Part shown: positions 27,179-36,050 of the stretch, piece by piece
Layout of the letters: the number at the start of each line of letters is the position of its first letter
Numbering within the stretch: the stretch's first letter is position 1
Source: Arthrobacter sunyaminii
Lineage (GTDB): Bacteria > Actinomycetota > Actinomycetes > Actinomycetales > Micrococcaceae
Assembly (NCBI RefSeq): GCF_018866305.1
Contig: NZ_CP076456.1
Coordinates: 2,480,001-2,544,000 of the forward strand
DNA: 64,000 bases
Reading direction: 5' to 3'
The notes under the pieces: generated by a model
Databases searched by the model: none
What the model was told of the DNA's origin: nothing
Seen by the model: only the letters and a program-made list of their open reading frames with translations
Made by a program: the position numbers and the translations under genes

Positions 27179-27193
27179 CCCGTAAGCCGGTCC
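27179..27193 (+). repeat. dispersed accessory-region repeat, copy 6
   Basis: CCCGTAAGCCGGTCC, followed by CCCACCAGGGCGCATCC. Nearly identical to copy 2 at 6303. Confidence 0.55.
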
Positions 27194-27322
27194 CCCACCA
27201 GGGCGCATCCACCTAACTTACCTGTCCCGGAAGGTCCATATACCTGTTTGACCTGCTAATTCGCGTATACCCCGCCCACTCGTATGCCCGGTGAAGGTAG
27301 CGCAACCGCTACATTCGGATCC

Positions 27323-27913
27323 ATGAGCGCCCACACTGTCGGTTATGCCCGCGTCTCCACCAGCGAGCAGGACCTCACTGTTCAGCAGAACCAGCTCGCA
27401 GCTCTCGGTGTCCCCGAGGACCTGATCTATACCGACCACGGGCTGACCGGCACCAACCGTGACCGGCCAGGACTGCGTCAGGCCCTGGCTGCGGTCCGTG
27501 ACGGGGACACCTTTGTCATCACCAAGCTGGACCGCCTCGCCCGTTCCCTGCCCGATGCCCGGGACATCCTCGAAGAACTCACGAAAAAGAATGTGAAGCT
27601 GAGTATCGGCGGATCCATCCATGATCCGTCGGACCCTGTCGGCCGGCTGCTGTTCAACGTCCTGGCCATGGTTGCCGAGTTCGAATCCGACCTTATACGG
27701 GCCCGAACCCGGGAAGGCATGCAGATCGCCAAGGCAAAGGGCCGGCTTCGCGGCAAGCAGCCCAAACTCTCCAAAGCGCAGGAAGCACACGTGGTCTCCC
27801 TGTATAACACGGGACAACACACCACCACCGAGATTGCCGAACTCTTCAAGGTCGCCCGCAGCACGGTGTACCGCATCGTCCAACGAACGCCGCCCTCTGA
27901 GCGCAACGACTGA
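27323..27913 (+). CDS. serine recombinase (Tn3-type resolvase)
   Basis: 196 residues from ATG 27323 (MSAHTVGYARVSTSEQDLTV). The catalytic serine is Ser12 in YARVST; LTGTNRDRPGLRQALAAVRD, TFVITKLDRLARSLPDARDI and VLAMVAEFESDLIRARTREG are the remaining domain motifs. C-terminal helix-turn-helix: TTTEIAELFKVARSTVYRIV. It resolves or inverts DNA at short sites. No transposase is beside it. The AT-richer upstream stretch (27228-27282) with GGTCCATATACC and CGTATACC could hold its res subsites. It marks the right edge of the accessory region. Confidence 0.92.
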   Translation: MSAHTVGYARVSTSEQDLTVQQNQLAALGVPEDLIYTDHGLTGTNRDRPGLRQALAAVRDGDTFVITKLDRLARSLPDARDILEELTKKNVKLSIGGSIHDPSDPVGRLLFNVLAMVAEFESDLIRARTREGMQIAKAKGRLRGKQPKLSKAQEAHVVSLYNTGQHTTTEIAELFKVARSTVYRIVQRTPPSERND

Positions 27914-27919
27914 CGTGCC

Positions 27920-29350
27920 ATGGATCTTCTCAACGCCGAAGGATACGAGTTTGCACGCCAGGTGCTCCAGCGCGGCATCGCCGCCGTTTACCTGATCGCC
28001 TTCATCTCCGCCGCCAACCAGTTCCCGGCGCTGCTGGGTGAACACGGACTGCTGCCGGCACCGCGGTATCTGGCCCGGACCGCCGGACGCGGCATTCCCA
28101 CCCTGTTCCGCTGGCATTATTCGGACCGGTTCCTGCGGGCGGTGGCCTGGACCGGCGCCGCGGTTGCAGCCCTGCTGGTGGCCGGGCTGCCGCAGAGCGG
28201 ACCGCCGTGGCTGCCGATGCTGGCCTTCCTGCTGCTGTTCGGGCTGTACCTGTCCATCGTGAGCATCGGCCAGACGTTTTACGGCTTCGGCTGGGAATCG
28301 CTGCTGCTTGAGGCCGGCTTCCTGGCCGCCTTCCTGGGTTCCAATGAGGCGGCTCCCCCTGTCACGATCCTTTTCCTCTTCCGCTGGCTGGTGTTCCGGC
28401 TGGAATTCGGCGCCGGACTGATCAAGATGCGCGGGGACCGGGTGTGGCGGGATCTGACCGCACTGTATTACCACCACGAGACCCAGCCGATGCCCAATCC
28501 GGCCAGCTGGTGGTTCCACCACCTGCCCAAACCGCTGCACAAGGCCGAAGTGCTCGGCAACCACTTCGCGCAGCTGGTGGTGCCCCTTTTCCTGTTCTTT
28601 CCGCAGCCGGTGGCCGGAGTTGCGGCGCTCATCGTCATCATCACCCAGCTGTGGCTCATCCTTTCCGGCAACTTCGCCTGGCTGCACGTGCTCACCGTCC
28701 TGCTCGCCTTCAGCGCAGTCGCAGATTCGAACCTCCAGGCGCTGCTGACCGGAGCCGCCTTCAGCACCCCGCCCGCTGAGGCCACCCCTGTCTGGTTCGC
28801 CGTCGTCGTACTGGCTGTGACGTTGCTGATGCTCAATTGGGCGTGGGAGCCGCTGCGAAATTTGTTCAGCAAAAACCAGCTGATGAACGCCAGTTTCAAC
28901 CGCTGGCACCTGTCCAACGCGTACGGCGCGTTCGGCAGCATCACCCGGTCCCGCAACGAGGTGGTCATCGAGGGGACACTGGACGAGCCGGGTCCCGATG
29001 CCCAGTGGCGGGAGTACGAATTCAAGGGGAAGCCCGGTGATCCGGGCAGGATGCCCCACCAGTTCGCTCCGTACCATCTGCGGCTGGACTGGCTGATGTG
29101 GTTTTTGGCGCTGGGCGCTTCCGGCGGTTCCTGGTTTCCCGTGCTGCTGCAGAAACTGCTCGACGGCGACCGCCGCACCCTCGCCCTGCTGCGCACCGAT
29201 CCCTTTGCCGGCACACCTCCCCGGTGGGTGCGCGCGCGGGTGTACCGCTACCGTTTTTCCACGGCTGCGGAACGCCGGGCCGACGGGGTGTGGTGGGTCC
29301 GCGAGCCAGCGGGCTTTCTCATCGATCCGGTCCGGAGAATCGTTCCCTGA
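27920..29350 (+). CDS. lipase maturation factor family protein
   Basis: 476 residues with many hydrophobic helices in the first 330. QVLQRGIAAVYLIAFISAAN, GQTFYGFGWESLLLEAGFLA AFLG, FRLEFGAGLIKMRGDRVWRD LTALYYHHETQPMPN are the hallmark LMF1 segments; the C-terminal part (YGAFGSITRSRNEVVIEG, PHQFAPYHLRLDWLMWF) is the conserved soluble domain. In animals LMF1 folds lipases in the ER; the bacterial role is unknown. Begins seven bases after the resolvase and precedes a hydrolase gene, which could be a client (inference). Confidence 0.9.
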   Translation: MDLLNAEGYEFARQVLQRGIAAVYLIAFISAANQFPALLGEHGLLPAPRYLARTAGRGIPTLFRWHYSDRFLRAVAWTGAAVAALLVAGLPQSGPPWLPMLAFLLLFGLYLSIVSIGQTFYGFGWESLLLEAGFLAAFLGSNEAAPPVTILFLFRWLVFRLEFGAGLIKMRGDRVWRDLTALYYHHETQPMPNPASWWFHHLPKPLHKAEVLGNHFAQLVVPLFLFFPQPVAGVAALIVIITQLWLILSGNFAWLHVLTVLLAFSAVADSNLQALLTGAAFSTPPAEATPVWFAVVVLAVTLLMLNWAWEPLRNLFSKNQLMNASFNRWHLSNAYGAFGSITRSRNEVVIEGTLDEPGPDAQWREYEFKGKPGDPGRMPHQFAPYHLRLDWLMWFLALGASGGSWFPVLLQKLLDGDRRTLALLRTDPFAGTPPRWVRARVYRYRFSTAAERRADGVWWVREPAGFLIDPVRRIVP

Positions 29351-29441
29351 CACCTACCGCCGGGAAACCCGGCAATGGCAGACTTACCAGTTACCACCCA
29401 GCCTGCGGACCGGATTACCGCCGATGCGAGGAGCCCTGACC

Positions 29442-30317
29442 ATGACCCCAGTGGGGAGCCCGCCCATTCCCTTCGCTGCCCTGGATTCGGACGCCCCGGA
29501 GTTCGAGGACCGCACTCCCGTGGTGTTCATCCACGGATTGTGGCTCCACTCCACCAGCTGGGACCCCTGGCTGGAGCTCTTTCAGGAGCACGGTTATGCG
29601 CCATGGGCTCCGGGCTGGCCGGGCGAACCCGATAGCCTTCCTGCCGCCAATGCCTTTCCGGAACCGATGGCCGGAACCGGAGTGGCCGAAGCCCTGAGCC
29701 ATTATGAGGGACTCATCAGGAGGCTGCCCCGCCCTCCGGTACTGGTGGGCCACTCCTTTGGCGGGCTGCTGGCCCAGCAGCTTTTGGCCCGCGGGCTGGC
29801 AGCAGGGGCAGTTGCGGTTGCTCCCGTTCAGTTCCGGGGTGTCCTGCGGTTGCCGCCTGTCCAGCTGGCGTCACTGTTGCCTGTGCTGCGGAACCCGCGG
29901 AACGTCCACACAATCGTCCGCCAAACCCCGCAGCGTTTCCGCCGGAACTTCGCCAATGCCGTTTCCGAACGCGAATCCTATGACCTGCACGCCACCTGTG
30001 TGATGCCGGCACCGGGACGGCCGCTGTTCCAGGCCGCGGCGGCGAACCTTAATCCGCGCACGGCGGTCCGGGTGGACACCGCCGCGGCCAGGGGTCCGCT
30101 GCTGCTGGTGGGTGCAGGCCGTGACCGCGTGGTTCCGGCCTCTGTGGTCCGGGCAGCTGCGCGCCGCTACCGTTCCTCGGCGTCAGTCACCGAGTACGCG
30201 GAACTGGAAGGCAGCGGCCATTCCCTGGTGATCGACCACGGGTGGCAGATTCTGGCCGAAGCCGTGCTGGGGTTCCTGAACCGGCACGGGCTCTCGCCGG
30301 AACCGGCGGACGGTTAG
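29442..30317 (+). CDS. alpha/beta hydrolase
   Basis: 291 residues from ATG 29442 (MTPVGSPPIPFAALDSDAPE) with GAGGAG upstream; ATG 29424 is possible. TPVVFIHGLWLHSTSWDPWL is the oxyanion strand, VLVGHSFGGLLAQ holds the nucleophile serine, GAGRDRVVP the acid, and LEGSGHSLVIDHGW the histidine. Belongs to the general lipase/esterase hydrolases. 91 bases downstream of the lipase-maturation gene on the same strand, so a joint operon is plausible. Confidence 0.87.
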   Translation: MTPVGSPPIPFAALDSDAPEFEDRTPVVFIHGLWLHSTSWDPWLELFQEHGYAPWAPGWPGEPDSLPAANAFPEPMAGTGVAEALSHYEGLIRRLPRPPVLVGHSFGGLLAQQLLARGLAAGAVAVAPVQFRGVLRLPPVQLASLLPVLRNPRNVHTIVRQTPQRFRRNFANAVSERESYDLHATCVMPAPGRPLFQAAAANLNPRTAVRVDTAAARGPLLLVGAGRDRVVPASVVRAAARRYRSSASVTEYAELEGSGHSLVIDHGWQILAEAVLGFLNRHGLSPEPADG

Positions 30318-30340
30318 TACCCGATCAGGCTGGTACCTGA

Positions 30341-31126
30341 TTAGGCGCTGACATCCGGTTTGGTGACCACCGTGTGCGTTGCATGGTCGTACAGGAACGT
30401 CAGCGGGCCGCCGTCGTGCACCATGTTCATGTTGGCGCCGTCCCGGTGTCCGTGCTGTCCGTAGTTTTCGTCCCAGGATCCGTCCAGCGCCACTTTGTAT
30501 TCGTAGTGGCCTGCGGGCAGGTCCGCAGTGAGCTTCCAGAGCTCGTCACTGCGGTCAAAAGTGAGCTGCAGACCGGCGGGGTCCCAGTCCGCCCGGCCCA
30601 GGGCGCTGCCCATGTTGCCGGCAATAACGACGGCGTCCGGCTGCGGAAAGGAGGGTTCGGGCAATTCGGCGCCCTCGTGGGCACCGTGGTGTTCCGGTGG
30701 AATTCCGGGAACTGCCGCAGCTTCCTGCAGCGCTCCTTCAATGACTTCCTCCACGTCAGCGGACGCTGCGGGCGGTGCGGCGGCCGGAGCCTTGCCGTTC
30801 ATGGCAGCCAGCAGATCGGCGGTGTCCGGGAAATCCTGAAGTGCCTGGCGGCCGGAGGCGGTGATGCTCCAGCCGGCCCGGCCTTCCTTGGTGATCCAGC
30901 CTGCTTTGACCAGTTTGCTGCTGGCGTTGGACAGGGCACGTTCTCCGCGTGCCGCCCCGCTGGCCAGCAGTTCCGCCTCGCTTCCGGTCAAGGGCACCCG
31001 GGTCACGGCGGCAGAGAGGACTTCTCCCCTGCTGATCCGGCGCTCGGCGGAGGGATCTTCCGCTGCCAGGACCTCCAAAACTGCCCTAAGCCTCAGTGCC
31101 GTATTTTCAATGCTGTTCTTTGCCAA
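30341..31126 (-). CDS. winged-helix protein with AMPK/CBM48-type glycogen-binding domain
   Basis: About 261 residues from TTG 31126 (LAKNSIENTALRLRAVLEVL); AAGGAG five bases upstream favours it over ATG 31162. Residues about 1-105 form winged-helix-like units (GERALSNASSKLVKAGWITK EGRAG, WSITASGRQALQDFP) similar to the Mrr N-terminal fold. After an Ala/Pro linker the C-terminal 85 residues (VVIAGNMGSALGRADWDPAG, LPAGHYEYKVALDGSWDENY) are an AMPK-glycogen-binding/X25 pullulanase-type beta-sandwich. No catalytic domain. A carbohydrate-sensing DNA-binding role is a speculative reading. Confidence 0.75.
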   Translation of the reverse strand: MAKNSIENTALRLRAVLEVLAAEDPSAERRISRGEVLSAAVTRVPLTGSEAELLASGAARGERALSNASSKLVKAGWITKEGRAGWSITASGRQALQDFPDTADLLAAMNGKAPAAAPPAASADVEEVIEGALQEAAAVPGIPPEHHGAHEGAELPEPSFPQPDAVVIAGNMGSALGRADWDPAGLQLTFDRSDELWKLTADLPAGHYEYKVALDGSWDENYGQHGHRDGANMNMVHDGGPLTFLYDHATHTVVTKPDVSA

Positions 31127-31174
31127 CGTCTCTCCTTCGTTTCTCACGTGCAGATCCATCACCCAGCTTACTGA

Positions 31175-31993
31175 TCACAGCAGGGATCGCTGGCTTGCAG
31201 TGGCGCCGGACACCGCGGCGGCGGGGTGCAGGGACCGTGCCAACGTGTCGAAATCGCCAAAGCCCAGCGAAGTGCGGGCAGCATATGCCTCGATCAGGGC
31301 CGCTTCGACACCTTCCAGGTCAACGGTGCCGGTGTCCTCCGCGGCGCCGGCCGTGTCCGGGTTCCAGTCCAGGCCCAGTGCCGCGTAACACTCGTCCAGT
31401 ACCCGCCGCAGGGGCGCGGCATCCTGCACCACAAACACCGAGGAAAAGAGCCAGGCACCGGAGACCACACGCTGCGCCGTGCCGACGAGCTTGATTTTCC
31501 GACCGCCGGCGGTGGTGCCGTGGACAGTGAACTCGCCCGGGCAGTATTCTCCGGGAATCTCACCCACTGCGGCATCGGCACCTGCCCGCTGCAGCACCGA
31601 GGCATACATGTCACCGAAGGCGGCAAACCGTGCCCGGGAGCCTGCCACTGCATTGGTCCCGGGCTCCACGTGGTCCACTACCAGGCAGCCCTGATGGTAG
31701 GCCGCTGCACGCCCTCCGGCCTTGCGCACCAGCGGCTCAAATCCCTGCGCACGGCAGGCCCGCACAGCGTCGTCAAACCCCGGAAGGCGGGCGTCGCGCT
31801 GGCCCAGCGCCACGGTGGGGCGGGGACGGTAGAGGCGGAGCGTCGGCCCCAGTTCCCCCCGCTTGGCTGCGTCCAGCATCCCGAGTGCGAAGTCCAGATC
31901 CTCCGCCGCACCCAGGCTCTGTTCCTGTCGCACCACGGTGAGCGGCTCTGCAGCAGCGGCTCCGCCGGCGGGGAGGAAGGCGTCAGCGGACAC
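31175..31993 (-). CDS. lipoate-protein ligase family protein
   Basis: 272 residues with the biotin/lipoate ligase fold: RLYRPRPTVALGQRDARLPG, VRKAGGRAAAYHQGCLVVDH, IPGEYCPGEFTVHGTTAGGR KIKLVGTAQRVV. The GGR and KxxGxAQR motifs bind lipoyl-AMP. Acts in the cytoplasm to attach lipoate or octanoate to E2 or GcvH proteins. It shares the strand with the thioesterase gene, ending 5 bases after that gene's stop region. Confidence 0.85.
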   Translation of the reverse strand: MSADAFLPAGGAAAAEPLTVVRQEQSLGAAEDLDFALGMLDAAKRGELGPTLRLYRPRPTVALGQRDARLPGFDDAVRACRAQGFEPLVRKAGGRAAAYHQGCLVVDHVEPGTNAVAGSRARFAAFGDMYASVLQRAGADAAVGEIPGEYCPGEFTVHGTTAGGRKIKLVGTAQRVVSGAWLFSSVFVVQDAAPLRRVLDECYAALGLDWNPDTAGAAEDTGTVDLEGVEAALIEAYAARTSLGFGDFDTLARSLHPAAAVSGATASQRSLL

Positions 31994-31998
31994 GGTTC

Positions 31999-32787
31999 CT
32001 AGGCCTGCCCGCCGAGCCGGCGCACGGTCAGGATCTGCTCACTGCGGCCGAACGGCCCCTGCTCATCGTGCAGCACGGAGGAGGTCAGCCCGATGCCATC
32101 GGTTCCAAACGTGACCCGGGTGTCCAGCCCCAGCCACTCCCCCCGGGGCGTCCGGTGAAGGTGGATCTGCAGGTCGACGTTGGGGAACATGTAGCTGTCC
32201 CCGCCCGGCGGTACCCGGGCCGCGATGCCGTTGGCGGTGTCCACCAGGCCCACCATGCGCGCCAGGTCCGACGTCGTTTCCCCCTCCAGCATGGAGTGGG
32301 GCGTGCGGATCCACACCTGGCCCCGGCCCGGGCGCAGGCCCGGCACGGCGCGGAAGTCCAGTGATCCGATGAATTCCCCCGGCCACTCGGTCATTCCGCG
32401 GGCTTCTTCAAGGCCGTCCGGCCCGGGCATGGAAGCGTCCTCCAGGGCTGCCACTTCGCCGGTGGATCCCAGGGCCAGACGCCAGGCGGTGGCCCGCACC
32501 GCCGCCCGACCGCCGGCAATCAGTTCCGCTTCCAGCAGTTCAATGGTGCGCCCCGGGCGCAGGACCTTGGTCCGCACGTCGAAGGTGCCGCGTGGGATGA
32601 CGCCGAGTATGTCGTAGCTGATCCGTGCCACGCGCATGTCCGGACGCGGACTGCACGTTTCCAGCGCATGGGCGAGCAGGCCCGCCACGGGTGCCATGTG
32701 CTGCTCGTGCTCATTCCAGGCGCCCTGCGTATGGATGGTGGATTCAAAGGTTTCCTCGCCCAGGGCGCGGTAATACGACTCGGCCAC
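31999..32787 (-). CDS. thioesterase family protein
   Basis: 262 residues, double-hotdog layout: RVARISYDILGVIPRGTFDV and RTKVLRPGRTIELLEAELIA in the first unit, WIRTPHSMLEGETTSDLARM VGLVDTANGIA and LQIHLHRTPRGEWLGLDTRV in the second. This is the TesB-like acyl-CoA thioesterase group common in actinobacteria. Likely hydrolyses acyl-CoA in the cytoplasm. Six bases upstream of the lipoate-ligase-like gene, so they form an operon. ATG 32787 with GAGGGC upstream. Confidence 0.85.
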   Translation of the reverse strand: MAESYYRALGEETFESTIHTQGAWNEHEQHMAPVAGLLAHALETCSPRPDMRVARISYDILGVIPRGTFDVRTKVLRPGRTIELLEAELIAGGRAAVRATAWRLALGSTGEVAALEDASMPGPDGLEEARGMTEWPGEFIGSLDFRAVPGLRPGRGQVWIRTPHSMLEGETTSDLARMVGLVDTANGIAARVPPGGDSYMFPNVDLQIHLHRTPRGEWLGLDTRVTFGTDGIGLTSSVLHDEQGPFGRSEQILTVRRLGGQA

Positions 32788-32856
32788 AGATGTGCCCTCC
32801 TTGAGGTTCAGGTTTGTGTCTCAGGCTACATCAGCGGCGGCTCCGGGGTGCCTGAG

Positions 32857-33693
32857 TCAGTACTGGCTGAAGGCGGCCGTGGCGGGGTCCGCGCCGATCC
32901 TTGAGCCGGCGTCGAGCTCGTTGATCTGTTCCATGTCGCGGGGAGCGAGCTCCAGGCTCACGGCGGCGAGGTTTTCCCGCATCCGCTCCGGAGTGGCCGT
33001 TTTGGGGATGGCGATGTTCCCGGAGGCCAGATGCCAGGCCAGCACCACCTGGGCCGGTGTTGCATCGTGGCGCCGCGCAATATCAATTACAGTGCTGGTC
33101 GTCAGATCCTGGCTCTGCCCCAGCGGGCTGTACGCCTCAACCGCCATGCCGTGGCGGCGGGACGCATCCGCGAGCGCCCGCTGCTGGAAGGTGGGGTGCA
33201 GCTCGATCTGGTTGACGGCGGGCGGGACGTCTGCGGCCTGGGTGAGTTCATCCAGGTGCTCCGGCAGGAAGTTGGACACGCCGATGGCGCGCGCCAGCCC
33301 GTCGGCGTAGATCTGCTCCAGGTCCTGCCAGGCCTGCAGGTACAGTCCCTGCGAGGGAACCGGCCAGTGGATCAGGTACAGATCCACGTGCTCCAGGCCC
33401 AGCGCTTCCCTGCTGTCCTCGAATGCGGCACGTGCCCGGCCCTGGTCCCCGTTGCGGAGCTTGGTGGTGATGAAGAGATCCTCGCGGGCAATCCCGGACG
33501 CTGCGACGGCGGCTCCCACCGCTGCTTCGTTTTTGTAACCGGCTGCCGTGTCGATGTGGCGGTAGCCGGCTTCGAGGGCACTTTCCACGGCTTCCTGGGT
33601 GCTCTCCGGGGGAATCTGGAAGACTCCGTAGCCCAGCTGCGGAATGCGGACTCCGTTGTTCAGATCCAGTCCCGGGACATGTTCATGCGTCAT
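32857..33693 (-). CDS. aldo/keto reductase (2,5-diketo-gluconate reductase type)
   Basis: 278 residues from ATG 33693 (MTHEHVPGLDLNNGVRIPQL), with GAAAGG upstream. The AKR catalytic residues are visible: Asp in GYRHIDTAAGYKNE, Lys in FITTKLRN, His in LYLIHWPVP. Cofactor segment IAIPKTATPERMRENLAAVS. NADPH-dependent reduction of carbonyl compounds. Divergent from a second, unrelated AKR across about 160 bp. Confidence 0.9.
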   Translation of the reverse strand: MTHEHVPGLDLNNGVRIPQLGYGVFQIPPESTQEAVESALEAGYRHIDTAAGYKNEAAVGAAVAASGIAREDLFITTKLRNGDQGRARAAFEDSREALGLEHVDLYLIHWPVPSQGLYLQAWQDLEQIYADGLARAIGVSNFLPEHLDELTQAADVPPAVNQIELHPTFQQRALADASRRHGMAVEAYSPLGQSQDLTTSTVIDIARRHDATPAQVVLAWHLASGNIAIPKTATPERMRENLAAVSLELAPRDMEQINELDAGSRIGADPATAAFSQY

Positions 33694-33851
33694 TGAGTGC
33701 CTTTCATTGCGTTTGGCCTCCACCCTATTTCCCGCGGGAACTGTTGGATACCCCTAGCCCGGGAGTGTCCGGACGAGCAGAATGGGTCCTGCATCCGCGG
33801 TCCCGCTGCCCGGGGCCGGTGCTCAGCCGTCCACTACGTGAGGATTCCTCC

Positions 33852-34820
33852 ATGCAGTACACCCACCTGGGCCGTTCCGGCCTCAGTGTCTCCCGCCTGT
33901 GCCTGGGCACCATGAACTTCGGCCCCAAGACCGAGGAAGCGGACGCCCATGCCATCATGGACTCCGCACGGGAGGCAGGCATCAACTTTTTTGATACCGC
34001 CAACGTCTACGGCTGGGACAAGAAGGGCTGGACCGAAGAAATTGTGGGCCGCTGGTTCGCCAAGGGCGGCGGCAGGCGCGAGGATACGGTCATTGCCACC
34101 AAGCTGTACGGATCCATGAGTGAACGCCCCAATGACACGTTCCTGTCGGCACTGAATATCCGCAGGGCCCTGGATGCCAGCCTGAAACGGCTGCAAACCG
34201 ACTACATTGACCTCTACCAGTTCCACCACATTGACCGGAACACTCCCTGGGACGAGATCTGGCAGGCCATGGACGTGGCGGTGCAGCAGGGCAAGATCAT
34301 CTACAACGGCAGTTCAAACTTTGCCGGCTGGCACATCGCCCGCGCCCAGGAGGCTGCCCAGCGCCGGAATTTCACCGGGCTGGTCAGTGAACAGAGCATC
34401 TACAACCTCATCACCCGTGCCGTGGAGCTGGAAGTGATCCCGGCGGCACAGCAGTACGGTCTGGGACTGCTGCCGTGGTCGCCGCTGGAAGGCGGCCTGC
34501 TCGGCGGCGTGATCAAGAAGACCGGGGAGGGTGGCCGGCGCACGGAGGGACGGGCGAAGGAAGCGCTGGAAACCCACCGGGAAGCGCTGGTCCAGTACGA
34601 GGACTTCGCCGACGAGCTCGGTGTTGCCCCCGGCGTCCTGGCCCTGGCCTGGCTGCTGCACCAGCCCGCCGTCACAGCCCCAATTGTCGGTCCGCGGATT
34701 CAGGCACAGCTCGACGACGCACTCAAGGCGCTGGACACGGAGCTCGACGCCGAGGCGCTCGCCAAGCTCGACACCATTTTCCCCGGCCACCGCACCGCGC
34801 CGGAGGACTACGCCTGGTGA
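33852..34820 (+). CDS. aldo/keto reductase (YghZ/KefF-like group)
   Basis: 322 residues from ATG 33852 (MQYTHLGRSGLSVSRLCLGT) with GAGGA upstream. NFFDTANVYGWDKKGWTEEI contains the catalytic Asp/Tyr, DTVIATKLYG the Lys, LYQFHHIDRNTPWDEIWQAM the His. The C-terminal VTAPIVGPRIQAQLDDALKA binds NADPH. Close in layout to L-glyceraldehyde-3-phosphate reductase/Tas-like AKRs. The substrate is unknown. Confidence 0.9.
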   Translation: MQYTHLGRSGLSVSRLCLGTMNFGPKTEEADAHAIMDSAREAGINFFDTANVYGWDKKGWTEEIVGRWFAKGGGRREDTVIATKLYGSMSERPNDTFLSALNIRRALDASLKRLQTDYIDLYQFHHIDRNTPWDEIWQAMDVAVQQGKIIYNGSSNFAGWHIARAQEAAQRRNFTGLVSEQSIYNLITRAVELEVIPAAQQYGLGLLPWSPLEGGLLGGVIKKTGEGGRRTEGRAKEALETHREALVQYEDFADELGVAPGVLALAWLLHQPAVTAPIVGPRIQAQLDDALKALDTELDAEALAKLDTIFPGHRTAPEDYAW

Positions 34821-34863
34821 AGGGCAAGCGGGCGGAAGATTCAATGGACTCGTCTTTCGCCCG

Positions 34864-35598
34864 CTATGCCTCCTGCGCCGGGAGGATCAGCTCCGGCCCG
34901 TTGTTGCGCACCGAGTTGACCTGGCTGGACACCACCCGCGGGGTCAGCACCGGTTCCGGGATGGCATCCAGCAGCTGCTGCACACCCGTGGTTTCCGTCA
35001 GTTCCGGGTCCAGCCAGTCCGAGTAGAGGTCCGGGGGCACGATCAGCGGTGTGCGGTCATGAATATGGCCCAGTGCATCGCTGGCTTCGGTGGTGATGAT
35101 GGTGAAGCTCAGCAGCCATTTGTGTTCATGGTCTTCGGGCAGGGAAGGATCAGGCCAAAACTCATACAGACCGGCAAAGGCCAGCGGATCCTCGGACGGC
35201 GAATACAGGTACGTGGGGATTTTGGTCTTGCCGGACTTTTCCCATTCGTAGTAGCCGTCGGCCGGCACCAGCGCCCGGCGCTTCACGGCGGCTTTGCGGA
35301 ACGCCGGCTTTTCCAGCACCGTTTCCCGGCGGGCATTGATCATCCGGGATCCGATTTTCGGATCCTTCGCCCATACCGGCACCAGACCCCACTTGGCCGT
35401 GGCCAGCCGGCGGACCACGGCAGGCCGGCCGTCGTCGTCGTGCTCTCCCCTGCGGTGGAAACGCTCGGTGACGATGCGCACATTGTCGGTGGGGGCCACA
35501 TTCCAGGACGGAGCGATGTCCTCCCCCACAGCCTGCTCCGCGGCGAAGGCTGCCACCAGGTCAGATGTTGCCTTGGCCATCACATATCGTCCGCACAT
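34864..35598 (-). CDS. SOS response-associated peptidase (SRAP, YedK/HMCES)
   Basis: 244 residues. Catalytic Cys2 follows the initiator Met (MCGRYVM); SWNVAPTDNVRIVTE, AKWGLVPVWAKD, NARRETVLEKPAF, ALVPADGYYEWEK and ALGHIHDRTPLIVP are the SRAP motifs. These proteins form a covalent thiazolidine link with abasic sites in single-stranded DNA and shield them. An SOS-box-like sequence (35646-35661) lies 48 bases upstream in the shared divergent promoter, in line with damage induction. Confidence 0.93.
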   Translation of the reverse strand: MCGRYVMAKATSDLVAAFAAEQAVGEDIAPSWNVAPTDNVRIVTERFHRRGEHDDDGRPAVVRRLATAKWGLVPVWAKDPKIGSRMINARRETVLEKPAFRKAAVKRRALVPADGYYEWEKSGKTKIPTYLYSPSEDPLAFAGLYEFWPDPSLPEDHEHKWLLSFTIITTEASDALGHIHDRTPLIVPPDLYSDWLDPELTETTGVQQLLDAIPEPVLTPRVVSSQVNSVRNNGPELILPAQEA

Positions 35599-35645
35599 GC
35601 TCCCATTGTGCCCGCCGCAGCGGAGAACTCCAGAGCAGGCCTTAT

Positions 35646-35661
35646 TCGAATATGTGTTCTA
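35646..35661. promoter_or_regulatory. LexA (SOS) box candidate in divergent promoter
   Basis: TCGAATATGTGTTCTA matches the actinobacterial/Bacillus-type LexA consensus TCGAACATATGTTCGA at 13 of 16 positions. It sits between the SRAP gene and the divergent gene at 35671, ten bases before the latter's ATG. Confidence 0.6.
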
Positions 35662-35670
35662 CTTTTAAGT

Positions 35671-36009
35671 ATGGATCAGGATGCGGCAGCCCGGATCGCC
35701 GCCCGCTACGCCCGGCGAGCGGAGCCGATTGAACTCACCCCCGAAGAGCTGGACTTCGAACACCACCCCGCCGCCACGTCGGTGCCGGGGATTCCTGTCT
35801 GGGCCTGGATCCGGTTTCCCAGCTCCGCCGAGCGGGTCAAGGGCGAAGCCTGCACCTGGAATGCCAAGGCGGTCCAGGTGCTGTGGACTGACGCAGGCAT
35901 CCGGCGCGCCACGTGGGTGTGGGCATCAGCCGTCACCCGGCGCACCAGCGGCGGCCGAAAGACGGGCCTTGGCGAGCGCACCGGTGGCGCAGAAACCGAG
36001 ACTCCGTAG
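35671..36009 (+). CDS. hypothetical protein, probably SOS-regulated
   Basis: 112 residues from ATG 35671 (MDQDAAARIAARYARRAEPI). IELTPEELDFEHHP and VPGIPVWAWIRFPSSAERVK then GEACTWNAKAVQVLWTD are conserved-looking segments seen in short actinobacterial proteins of unknown function. Soluble, basic C-terminal tail. Its start codon lies only ten bases from the SOS-box candidate, so it is likely under LexA together with SRAP; a DNA-repair accessory role is inference. Confidence 0.65.
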   Translation: MDQDAAARIAARYARRAEPIELTPEELDFEHHPAATSVPGIPVWAWIRFPSSAERVKGEACTWNAKAVQVLWTDAGIRRATWVWASAVTRRTSGGRKTGLGERTGGAETETP

Positions 36010-36050
36010 ACTGGGCTCCGGCAGCCGTTGGATCCGAGCAGGGAGCACAC

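Noticed and set aside
27218..29353. 711-codon open frame on the minus strand
   Set aside because: Antisense to the resolvase and lipase-maturation-factor genes, which have clear family motifs; the antisense frame has none.
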